64,000 bases of DNA from Astrobacterium formosum (lineage in GTDB: Bacteria; Pseudomonadota; Alphaproteobacteria; Rhizobiales; Xanthobacteraceae), in assembly GCA_030848545.1 (NCBI GenBank), contig JAVDCA010000024.1:51938-115937 (forward strand), given 5' to 3'. Position 1 is the first letter of the stretch. Every line of letters starts with the position of its first letter. Made by a program: the position numbers and the translations under genes. Shown here piece after piece: positions 55,902-62,543 of this stretch. A model generated the notes under the pieces. It was given only the letters and a program-made list of their open reading frames with translations, ran no database searches and was not told the origin of the DNA.

Positions 55902-56613
55902 TGCCTCCCGCGGCCGCATCCTGCCGCGCGGCGAGGCTTCGCAGACGTTGAACGTGATCCGATCGCGGGCGCGCGATCGTCTTCGGCACGGCATGATGGG
56001 TATCGTCCTGGGGCGCTCGAGGCCCGCGCACGATCATGCACGGCGTCAAAACCATCTTCATCGGTGACCGTCGACGAGCCTTCGCCCGCCTCGACGATGC
56101 CCCCGCGGGCGCTCCGACGACGTCGAACGGATGCCGTCGGAGCGCGTATCGGCCGAATCGATTTCCGCGATTCGCGCGTCTTGAAACGCGCATGACGCTC
56201 TCGATGGGTCGTTTGGAGGGGCTGTTGATAAATTTTTTTTCGGGAAGCGTTTGCCGCCGTCACTGCGGCCCAAAGAGCGTCGACGGCATGCACAAGGGTC
56301 GGCGGCGCGATCGCCGCGTTGCTCCTTCGACGTGATTGCGCGTGCAAGAAGTCCGCAATTTTCGCGGGTTTCTGCGACGAGCGAAGCAATGCTCGAAGAT
56401 CGGCGCCGATGCGAAGATCAATCGACGGTCTTGACAAGAAGAGCGCTGCATACGCGGCGGGAACGCCGTTGATGCGGCCGGCGACGTACACGCTTCCTTA
56501 AGCGGAGTCGCTGTTTTTTTCGTTGTGCTGTACTAATCACAGTGCAGTGCAGGAGCGATTCGCAATCGCACTGATTATCGAAGTCGCCACCACTCATTTG
56601 CTAGGAGGGCAGC
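55902..56613. other. Long intergenic region between gatB and the histone-like gene
   Basis: About 710 bp. Directly after gatB lies an imperfect GC-rich hairpin (about 55904-55938, GCCTC/GAGGC ends) that could be a terminator. A long minus-strand open frame (55823-56491) is low-complexity and has no family features. Runs of T at 56233-56240 and 56514-56520 and a hairpin at 56555-56569 are the only other structures. The histone-like gene's promoter must lie near the right end. Confidence 0.45.
56555..56569 (+). other. Small hairpin in the leader of the histone-like gene
   Basis: GCGATT-CGC-AATCGC, a perfect 6-bp stem with triloop, 44 bp before the start codon; CAGT/ACTG flanks could extend it past a bulge. 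Confidence 0.4.
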
Positions 56614-56712
56614 ATGGCGAAGAAGGCAGTGAAGTCGAAGACGAAGTCCGCGGCGAAGAAGACCACCGCGAAGAAGACCGCCGCGAAGCGCAAGCCCGCG
56701 AAGCGGAAGTAG
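56614..56712 (+). CDS. Tiny Lys/Ala-rich histone H1-like protein
   Basis: A 32-residue protein of almost only Lys, Ala, Thr, Ser and Arg with AKK/TAKK repeats (MAKKAVKSKTKSAAKK at the start, KRKPAKRK at the end). A perfect AGGAGGG lies 6 nt before the ATG. It resembles the lysine-rich tail of bacterial H1-like/HC1 proteins and would bind DNA or RNA non-specifically. The excellent ribosome-binding site and coherent composition make it convincing despite its length. Confidence 0.7.
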   Translation: MAKKAVKSKTKSAAKKTTAKKTAAKRKPAKRK

Positions 56713-57386
56713 TCTGCGCTCGACGGAGTCTTCGACTCCGACGCTTCCTCCGGGTGGAGGATCCCCGCGCAGCCGCTGCTTTGCGGCCGGCCGTACGGGC
56801 AGGCGCCATCCCGGATCGAAGATAGAGGGCGTTGGCGAGATCGAGGATCGAGCGTCCCGTCGGCGATACGTCGCCTAGTCGGGATCGGAGGCCGGGTCAT
56901 TCCCACCTCTCCTGTCGCGGGTCTTCCGCATCAGGGTTCGTTCCCAAGACCTCTCGCCGACGCCCTCAATCTTTTATCAATTTCTCCTCCTGTATTTCCT
57001 GTCCATTCCGCTGGGCCGGTGCGCCGCCGGCAACCGTGCGACGAACTGCGGCGCGAAGCCCGGACATACGCGTGTCGGTGCTTTGCAGAGCCGGATGGCG
57101 ATAAGAAAATCTTCGAGACGACACCCGAAGCGGCCGGGCTCTCCTGCGCGGATGGTTAGTGTGGCCCCAATGGTGACGGTGAACAGTTCGTCGATAAATT
57201 CGCAAGCTGCTGAAAGAACGACATTTTTTCTTGCGCCGCTGAATTGGCCTTCACGTTCCATTCACCGGAACGCTTAAACCACCATTCAAATTTTGCGCTG
57301 ATCATCGCGTTGTCTCGCCGGGGGTCGGCGAGGAGACGCGGACGACCGGCAACAGCCGGCGCGCATATGGGCCAGGGGAGGCCAGA
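56713..57386. other. Intergenic region between the histone-like and Sel1-like genes
   Basis: About 670 bp with no gene I can support. A 7-bp hairpin CGGAGTC-TTC-GACTCCG (56724-56740) follows the histone-like stop and may end its transcript, though no T-run follows. The segment 56975-57280 is AT-richer than average. Confidence 0.45.
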
Positions 57387-57653
57387 ATGGCACGGTTCGA
57401 AGTTTCCAATATCGACGAAGCCACACTCGGCATGGCGAACGCCGCCGAGGACGTCTTCTTTCAGTTGGGCATGATGTATTCGACGGGCGGTGACGTCCCG
57501 GCGGATTACGTGACCGCCCACAAGTGGTTCAACATCTCGGCCATGCGTGGCAATGCGGACGCGATCCGCCTACGCCGCGAGATTGCCGATCAGATGTCCG
57601 AGGCGGAAATCGCCGCCGCGCAACGCGCTGCCCGCAACTGGCTGTGCCACTGA
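57387..57653 (+). CDS. Small Sel1-repeat-like protein
   Basis: An 88-residue protein: one Sel1/TPR-like repeat unit (FFQLGMMYSTGGDVPADYVTAHKWFNISAM) and a following helix (RREIADQMSEAEIAAAQRAA). GGGGAGG precedes the ATG. Common small protein in Rhizobiales with unknown function, probably protein-protein interaction. Last chromosomal-type gene before the tRNA-Ser island. Confidence 0.8.
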   Translation: MARFEVSNIDEATLGMANAAEDVFFQLGMMYSTGGDVPADYVTAHKWFNISAMRGNADAIRLRREIADQMSEAEIAAAQRAARNWLCH

Positions 57654-57756
57654 CGAACGGTCACTCGGGCCTTCCGCTGCGGGCGGGTGCTGCGCGGGCA
57701 GGTGTCGCCATCGGGACCGCCGGCCGGAAGCAATCCGTCACCGGCTTCGCTTCGGC

Positions 57757-57785
57757 TTGCCAGCGACCCGAGGGTCGGGCATATG
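57757..57785 (+). promoter_or_regulatory. Likely original tRNA-Ser promoter, now upstream of the tRNA fragment
   Basis: TTGCCA (57757-57762), 17-bp spacer, CATATG (57780-57785), ending 9 bp before the tRNA 5' end at 57795. Good sigma-70-type spacing; inferred to have driven the tRNA before the island inserted. Confidence 0.5.
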
Positions 57786-57791
57786 AACGCA

Positions 57792-57833
57792 GACGGAGAC
57801 GTGGCCGAGTGGCTGAAGGCGGCGGTTTGCTAA
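57792..57833. repeat. Left attachment repeat (attL) of the tRNA-Ser island, 42 bp
   Basis: Identical over 42 bp to 61531-61572 inside the intact tRNA-Ser. The repeat covers 3 bp upstream, the acceptor strand, D-arm and anticodon stem through anticodon loop. Its right end forms a perfect inverted repeat with island DNA: GGCGGTTTGC (57821-57830), spacer TAAGCC, GCAAACCGCC (57837-57846), the layout of a tyrosine-recombinase core site. Confidence 0.85.
57795..57833 (+). pseudogene. Truncated tRNA-Ser(GCT), 5' half only
   Basis: Matches the 5' half of the intact tRNA at 61534, from GGAGACG through the anticodon loop, then diverges to unrelated sequence. It lacks the variable arm, T-arm and acceptor 3' strand, so it cannot be a functional tRNA. 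It is the remnant left when the island inserted. Confidence 0.9.
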
Positions 57834-57846
57834 GCCGCAAACCGCC

Positions 57847-58352
57847 TGCAAATGCCAAGCGATTTATACCAATAATATCAATGACTTAATGTTGTTTGCG
57901 CAGCCCGTTTTCACGGCCTTGTTCCGGTATTTGCTCCGGTGCGCGAGCCGAAGCCAGCCTATCGCGATGGTCATTTCCTTCGAGGCATGTACACCAAGGG
58001 CGCCTCAGCCGTGCTGATCGAGGTCGAACGAGTTCGCCTGTGGGGCCGCCCTTGAATACCTGGGGCCGGTGTCTCGGGTAACGGTGCTCGTCACGCACCT
58101 ATCGGTTTATCGCAACCGTTACACGACGACGTGGATGTCAGAACTCAGTAGATCCAGAGCCGGCTGATCGACCCAAGCGGCAAGGTCGAGATAACGCCCG
58201 AAACGGCCCGTGAGAAACTCGCATTGGCTGGGCTCGCGTACAGACGCCACGCACTGACCGAGCTTTTTGATCGGCGGCCTCGATAAAGGTTATCGTCTCC
58301 TTCCGAATCCCGTGGGCTGGAGCATCCGCCCTGGACCTGATAGACATCTTGC
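57847..58352. other. Left non-coding part of the island, with a possible gene relic
   Basis: About 500 bp. One plus-strand frame from 57885 to 58286 is coding-like but broken by TGA (58053-58055) and TAG (58149-58151). It contains MYTKGASAVLIEVERVRLW before the first stop and DPSGKVEITPETAREKLALA plus LAYRRHALTELFDRR after the second. It may be a decayed gene of the element, but no family is recognised. Small hairpin CGGTT/AACCG at 58103-58118. Confidence 0.3.
57923..57940. repeat. Sub-terminal island repeat, left copy
   Basis: TCCGGTATTTGCTCCGGT, matching 61407-61424 at 17 of 18 positions. About 90 bp inside the left end; the partner is about 107 bp inside the right end. Possible integrase/excisionase arm sites or end remnants. 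Confidence 0.6.
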
Positions 58353-58475
58353 CGCGAGGTTTCCCTTCGCATACGCGCTGTCGTAACTGCGGCGTAAGAG
58401 CTAACGTCTGCTATTTCGTGTGCGCGCCAGACGATTGCTGACTGGCCCTGGCGTGATTGGAAGGGAAACCTCGTG
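58353..58475 (+). ncRNA. Candidate retron ncRNA (msr-msd) bounded by a 16-bp inverted repeat
   Basis: CGCGAGGTTTCCCTTC (58353-58368) pairs with GAAGGGAAACCTCGTG (58460-58475): 16 bp including one G-U. The arms enclose 91 nt and the right arm covers the RT gene's ribosome-binding site and GTG start. Inside, an 8-bp hairpin (58423-58430 with 58448-58455, one G-U) and a competing CGTCTG/CAGACG stem can form. Retron ncRNAs are bounded by just such a1/a2 repeats directly upstream of the RT gene. At 123 nt it is short for the class and no clear branching-G motif is evident; a translational-control stem-loop is the alternative. Confidence 0.45.
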
Positions 58476-60050
58476 TCACTTTGGGGGACGTTTTTCGACA
58501 AACCTATCCGCATCGCCATTCCGACCGAGCTGATGGCCGAAGCGGCGCTCCTCGCCTATCTCGGAGTTGGCCCCGCCGAACTCAGGAAAATCTGGTACTA
58601 TCGGGGGCGGATGTATCGGCATTTCTCGATTGCCAAGGGCCCGAACAAGGTCCGAGTGATCAGCGCGCCCGACGAGAGGCTCAAATTTCTTCAGCGCAGG
58701 CTCGCCGATAAGCTCACTGAACTCTACCGGCCGCGCAATCCGGTACATGGATTCGTTGTCGACCGATCAGTTAAGACCAATGCGTTTTCCCACCTTCGCC
58801 GGCGTTTCGTCATAAACATTGACCTCAAGGATTTTTTTCCTTCGATCTCCTCAAACCGCGTAGAAGGGATGTTGACGAGATTGGGCATTGACGCACGTGT
58901 CGCCGAAATCATTACGCGGATCTGCTGCAACAACGGGCATCTTCCCCAAGGCGCACCTAGCAGTCCGGTGGTCTCAAACATGATCTGCTTCAGCCTCGAC
59001 AAAAGACTGATGGCTATCGCCAAGGATACGCGCTGCATCTACACGCGCTACGCCGATGACATCACCTTTTCGAGCCACCAGCCACCGACCGCGCTGTTTG
59101 AGACCACGCTACCGCCTGCGGGACGAATTTCGCCTGACCTGTTCGCGCCGAAAGTGCGTGAGGGCATTCAGCAGAACGGTTTCTCCATCAATCCGGACAA
59201 GGTGCACTATGCCGACCGCCATTCGCGGCGTATCGTCACCGGACTCAAGGTCAACGAATTTCTCAACGTCGACCGGCGTTATGTCCGCAATATTCGAGCA
59301 GCTCTACACTCAATCGAGACGCTCGGAATCAATGATGCCGAGAGCAAATTCCACGCGAAACATGACGGCCGCTCCAGTCTTGCTGCTCATCTTCGGGGAA
59401 AAATTGCCTTCCTCGTCCACATCAAGGGCCAGTCAGATCCACTCGTGCGAAGCATCGCGCTTCGCTTCAACAAGTGCTTCCCAAGCCGCCCGATCAAGAT
59501 GGTGCCTACGCTGGCCGAGATTCGTGATCGGGCGGTGTGGGTCACCGACGATCCCAGCGGGCAAGGAACCGCCTTTTTCCTTAAGGGCGTCGGCTTGGTG
59601 ACTGCCGCGCACTGTGTCCGCGGCATCGACGAGGTCGAAGTCCTTCATCCCTCGAAGCATTCAAACGCGTTCAAGACCAAGGTTCGGAAACGCGATGAGC
59701 ACAGGGATCTCGCCATTCTCGATCACCAGATTCCGTCAACCGAATATTTCGAACTTGAGCCCGTCTCGCATGAGATTGCGACCGGCGATCCCATGATCGC
59801 GCTCGGATACCCCGCTTGGGCGCCGGGAGACAGGCTCAACGTCAGGCCTGGCGTCGTCAGCACCATTACTGTCAAGAGTGCAGTCAAACTTATCGAGGTG
59901 ACGCAGCAGCTGAGCCAGGGCATGTCCGGCGGTCCGCTGCTTGACGGCAACGGCGCGGTGGCGGGCATCATCTATAAGGGCGGTCCCACCGAAGGGCGCC
60001 ATTTCGCCGTTCACATGGATGTCTTAGCGGATTGGCTCAAGGGGAGCTAG
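58473..60050 (+). CDS. Retron-type reverse transcriptase fused to trypsin-like serine protease
   Basis: A 525-residue fusion. Residues about 25-320 are a retron-type RT: NAFSH (103-107, the NAxxH motif), INIDLKDFFPSI (catalytic Asp117), LPQGAPSSPVVSN, YADD (193-196) and VTG (255-257), the last being the retron region that recognises the ncRNA. Residues about 345-525 are a chymotrypsin/DegP-fold protease with complete triad: His380 (TAAHC), Asp412 (DLAIL) and Ser485 (GMSGGP). No signal peptide or PDZ domain, so it acts in the cytoplasm. Start GTG at 58473 with GGAAGGG upstream, buried in the inverted repeat. Codon use is less GC-rich than neighbours, indicating transfer. The nuclease gene follows 44 bp later. 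Confidence 0.9.
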   Translation: MSLWGTFFDKPIRIAIPTELMAEAALLAYLGVGPAELRKIWYYRGRMYRHFSIAKGPNKVRVISAPDERLKFLQRRLADKLTELYRPRNPVHGFVVDRSVKTNAFSHLRRRFVINIDLKDFFPSISSNRVEGMLTRLGIDARVAEIITRICCNNGHLPQGAPSSPVVSNMICFSLDKRLMAIAKDTRCIYTRYADDITFSSHQPPTALFETTLPPAGRISPDLFAPKVREGIQQNGFSINPDKVHYADRHSRRIVTGLKVNEFLNVDRRYVRNIRAALHSIETLGINDAESKFHAKHDGRSSLAAHLRGKIAFLVHIKGQSDPLVRSIALRFNKCFPSRPIKMVPTLAEIRDRAVWVTDDPSGQGTAFFLKGVGLVTAAHCVRGIDEVEVLHPSKHSNAFKTKVRKRDEHRDLAILDHQIPSTEYFELEPVSHEIATGDPMIALGYPAWAPGDRLNVRPGVVSTITVKSAVKLIEVTQQLSQGMSGGPLLDGNGAVAGIIYKGGPTEGRHFAVHMDVLADWLKGS

Positions 60051-60094
60051 GTTACGAACGAAGCGCGCATGCAGGCGCCGAGGGTACTTAGTTT

Positions 60095-61006
60095 ATGCTG
60101 TCATTCCGCGAAGCCCAGGCCGTCGAGGATCTAGCGGATCTTCTCTATGATTTTTTGCCCGGCAGTGGAAACGCACGGACATCGTTTCCAATTGCCGCTA
60201 CGCAGGCCGGTGTCGGAGAGCTTTGGATACCGGGCAGCAAGCGGCCCGCAATTGTCCAACTCTTAACCGGCACGCTCGAACGACGACGATCAAATTTCAC
60301 TAGGCTGATCTTAGCCATCGTCCGGCAGGCGATGACCTACCGGCGTGGCAAAGGCAACCCCTTGAGTCGGACCGAAATCGATCGGTTGAACAGCCTTCTT
60401 CCAGGAGTGCAGTTTAAGATTCCGGAATTGTTGGACCCAGACTTTCTCAACAGCTTTGGCGAATCAAAGCCCCGGGAGACGCCAGCACAAGCGACGATGC
60501 TGAGCGCAATGAAGGCGCAGGAGCTTACCGTTTCCCTCATTGAGATCACGACGCTGGACCCCCAGACGCGGGGCCTGCGCTTCGAGGGCTTTCTCAATGA
60601 GCTATTCGCTGGGTTTGGGCTCGCGCCGCGCGGCGCGTTCCGGCTCGCGGGAGAGCAAATTGACGGCAGCTTCAAGCTTCAGGGTGACACATATTTGGTC
60701 GAAGCCAAATGGCATGGGCCGCAGATCGGCTTTGCGGACTTGATGACGTTCTCCGGAAAGGTCGCAGGGAAGGCGTCGTGGTCGCGTGGTCTGTTTGTCA
60801 GCAATTCGGGATTCACAACAGTAGGCCTGGAAGCATTCTCACGAGGACGACAGACGAACCTGATTTGTGCAGATGGACTTGATCTCTATGAAGTGCTGTC
60901 ACGTAAGGTGTCGCTGGTCGATGTCCTTGACGAGAAGGCGCGTCGGGCCGCGGAATCAAATCGGGCATTTGTTCCAGTGCGAGAACTCAACCTGCGCGGT
61001 GGTTGA
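60095..61006 (+). CDS. Mrr-like PD-(D/E)xK nuclease (type IV restriction-like), putative retron effector
   Basis: A 303-residue protein. The N-terminal 150 residues are helical and unrecognised. The C-terminal domain is a restriction-endonuclease fold: [15 protein letters not shown] (Glu164/Glu169), then EQIDGSF with Asp190 and YLVEAKWHG with Glu203 and Lys205, i.e. D-x12-ExK. This is the Mrr_cat pattern of modification-dependent or toxin-like DNA nucleases. It lies 44 bp after the RT-protease gene on the same strand, within the tRNA island, and is probably co-transcribed. I infer it is the toxic or effector arm, possibly controlled by the protease; stand-alone restriction is the alternative. 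Confidence 0.8.
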   Translation: MLSFREAQAVEDLADLLYDFLPGSGNARTSFPIAATQAGVGELWIPGSKRPAIVQLLTGTLERRRSNFTRLILAIVRQAMTYRRGKGNPLSRTEIDRLNSLLPGVQFKIPELLDPDFLNSFGESKPRETPAQATMLSAMKAQELTVSLIEITTLDPQTRGLRFEGFLNELFAGFGLAPRGAFRLAGEQIDGSFKLQGDTYLVEAKWHGPQIGFADLMTFSGKVAGKASWSRGLFVSNSGFTTVGLEAFSRGRQTNLICADGLDLYEVLSRKVSLVDVLDEKARRAAESNRAFVPVRELNLRGG

Positions 61007-61159
61007 TTTCCGAAAATCCGCTGAATGGCACCATAGAACTTCCGATTGAAAAACTCGCCGCACTGCGGCCAACGGGCGGATTCGAATCTTCGAATCCCAA
61101 GCCTTGCATTCCAGCAAGTGCGATAGCGTTTTGTCTTTGCATTTTCATTTGCGCAATCG

Positions 61160-61336
61160 ATGGCGTCTCTGATCTTCGATGAGGCCAAAGCCGGGCGGTA
61201 CTTGGAGCATCCGCTCGGCCACCCTGGCCTGCTCCTCGCTTTTTCATCCAGCAATGGGAAGAGAGCCAGGGGGCTTGCAGCAGCTACGTGGGAGAGGTTG
61301 TTTCTTAAGCTGGAGCGGCTCAGGGCGACGGACTGA
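61160..61336 (+). CDS. Possible small protein or gene fragment in the island
   Basis: A 58-residue frame, MASLIFDEAKAGRYLEHPLG to WERLFLKLERLRATD. Amphipathic helix-like composition, but no strong ribosome-binding site and no recognised family. Could be a remnant of a mobile-element gene. Treated as doubtful. Confidence 0.25.
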   Translation: MASLIFDEAKAGRYLEHPLGHPGLLLAFSSSNGKRARGLAAATWERLFLKLERLRATD

Positions 61337-61406
61337 AAAAACCGTGACATGGTGGCAAAACATGAACCGAAATAGAACGTTTTGGCACCTAAACGCTGTT
61401 TTCTGA

Positions 61407-61424
61407 TCCGGTATTTGATCCGGT
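61407..61424. repeat. Sub-terminal island repeat, right copy
   Basis: TCCGGTATTTGATCCGGT; 17/18 match with 57923-57940 in the same orientation. Confidence 0.6.
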
Positions 61425-61493
61425 CTTTCGGCCCGAATCGTTGAATGTTTGCGGTGCGTTCTGTATGTATCCGTCTGCTTTCAAATTTGTCGC

Positions 61494-61520
61494 TTGACCT
61501 GGAAGATGCTGATGTATAAG
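61494..61520 (+). promoter_or_regulatory. Promoter of the reconstituted tRNA-Ser, supplied by the island
   Basis: TTGACC (61494-61499), 15-bp spacer, TATAAG (61515-61520), 13 bp before the tRNA. Slightly short spacing. Because the element carried the tRNA 5' half, it must also provide the promoter. Confidence 0.5.
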
Positions 61521-61530
61521 CATTTTCCGC

Positions 61531-61572
61531 GACGGAGACGTGGCCGAGTGGCTGAAGGCGGCGGTTTGCTAA
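61531..61572. repeat. Right attachment repeat (attR) of the tRNA-Ser island, 42 bp
   Basis: Identical to 57792-57833; lies at the 5' end of the intact tRNA-Ser and ends in the anticodon loop. Defines the right edge of the island. Confidence 0.85.
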
Positions 61573-61626
61573 ACCGTTATACGGTCTAAAGCCGTATCAA
61601 GGGTTCGAATCCCTTCGTCTCCGCCA
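61534..61626 (+). tRNA. tRNA-Ser(GCT), CCA encoded
   Basis: A complete class II tRNA of 93 nt: acceptor stem GGAGACG pairs with CGTCTCC, discriminator G, encoded CCA (61624-61626). The anticodon loop TTGCTAA gives anticodon GCT (reads AGC/AGT); a long variable arm follows, and the T-loop is GGTTCGAATCC. The 5' half derives from the inserted island, the 3' half is chromosomal. Confidence 0.95.
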
Positions 61627-62048
61627 GAATTCAAGCTATTTCAAGGGGTTGTCTGTTCGCGTCGGCATGCCAAGCCGGGGCGTCGACGGCCTATGCCTAT
61701 TTCCTCCACAACCTCCCGCCATCTGAACGCCGCGAACGGGCGGCAAGCGAATCAGAGCCTGGGGACCGTTCTGGGGGCGACGTTCGGCCAGGGCCGAAAC
61801 AATCCCGCGCAGGCGCCGACCACCTCCCGTGCCGGCATGCTGCCGAGCGCCGCTTCACGATCGATCGAATGCTTGCTCGAAGACGCCGCGTGTCACCGGA
61901 TGGCATTTGCGGCCCTCTCGGGTGATTCGATACGGATCGCAGGTCCGCGGTAATGCGAATGGAGTTCCGCGGATTTACATCCCTATGCTCACAGACGACT
62001 GGAATTTCTTGGCCGCGCTGACCCTCGACGCGACATCGGGAGTGGCGG
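61627..62048. other. Intergenic region between tRNA-Ser and the second TRAP permease pair
   Basis: About 420 bp. An 86-codon frame (61693-61953) is Ser/Arg/Ala-rich without family features. No binding-protein gene is present here for the following TRAP permeases. GGGAG at 62039-62043 is the ribosome-binding site of the next gene. Confidence 0.5.
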
Positions 62049-62543
62049 ATGAGATGGCTCACGGCCCTTAACGGGCGGCTGTGCCGGTGGGCGTTGTACG
62101 CTGCCGTGGCGGCGCTCCTGGGCATCCAGGCGGTGGTCGTCTGGGGCGTGGTGACCCGCTACGTCTTCAATAATCCCCAACCCTATGTCGAGCAGATCGC
62201 GCTGCTGCTGGTGATCGTGGTCGCCATGTTCGGCGCCTCCGCCATGGTGCGCGACGCCGGCCATATCGGTATGGAGACCCTGGTGGCGTTCATGCCTGAC
62301 AAGGTTCAGTTCGCCGTCGCGGTGGCGATCTGCCTGGTCATGATCTTCTTCGGCGTTCTTCTCTGTTCCGGCTCCATGATCATGGCGAACTCGGTGTGGG
62401 AGAACATCATTCCGACACTGCCGATCTCCGAAGCGGTTCGCTACGCGCCGGGAATCATCGCCGGAGGGCTGATCGTCCTGTTTTCGATCGAGCACCTGAT
62501 TGCCTTGTACACGAACGAAGAAGTGGTTCCGTCATGGAACTGA
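62049..62543 (+). CDS. dctQ: TRAP transporter small permease (DctQ family)
   Basis: A 164-residue membrane protein, four helices (about 12-33, 47-66, 88-112, 127-150), with the DctQ-type TRYVFNNPQPYVEQIALLLV and MVRDAGHIGMETLV. GGGAG lies 5 nt before the ATG. Its 3' end overlaps the large-permease gene by 10 bp. No dctP gene precedes it, unlike the first TRAP system in this window. Confidence 0.9.
   Translation: MRWLTALNGRLCRWALYAAVAALLGIQAVVVWGVVTRYVFNNPQPYVEQIALLLVIVVAMFGASAMVRDAGHIGMETLVAFMPDKVQFAVAVAICLVMIFFGVLLCSGSMIMANSVWENIIPTLPISEAVRYAPGIIAGGLIVLFSIEHLIALYTNEEVVPSWN

Larger units (their letters stand above)
61007..61530. other. Right non-coding part of the island
   Basis: About 520 bp. 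The only coding-like stretch is 61160-61336 (58 codons; entry below). No integrase or terminator with a T-run was found. The last 40 bp carry the promoter of the reconstituted tRNA-Ser. Confidence 0.5.

Noticed and set aside
55823..56491. 222-codon minus-strand frame after gatB
   Set aside because: Low-complexity Arg/Ser/Ala sequence without domains, overlapping the gatB 3' end; no ribosome-binding site of note.
58473..60050. Group II intron or diversity-generating retroelement RT
   Set aside because: The RT has the retron-specific NAxxH and VTG motifs and lacks maturase/HNH domains or template/variable repeats nearby.
57834..61530. Search for an integrase or transposase in the tRNA island
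   Set aside because: No frame on either strand shows tyrosine- or serine-recombinase motifs; only a broken frame and short fragments remain, so none is annotated.
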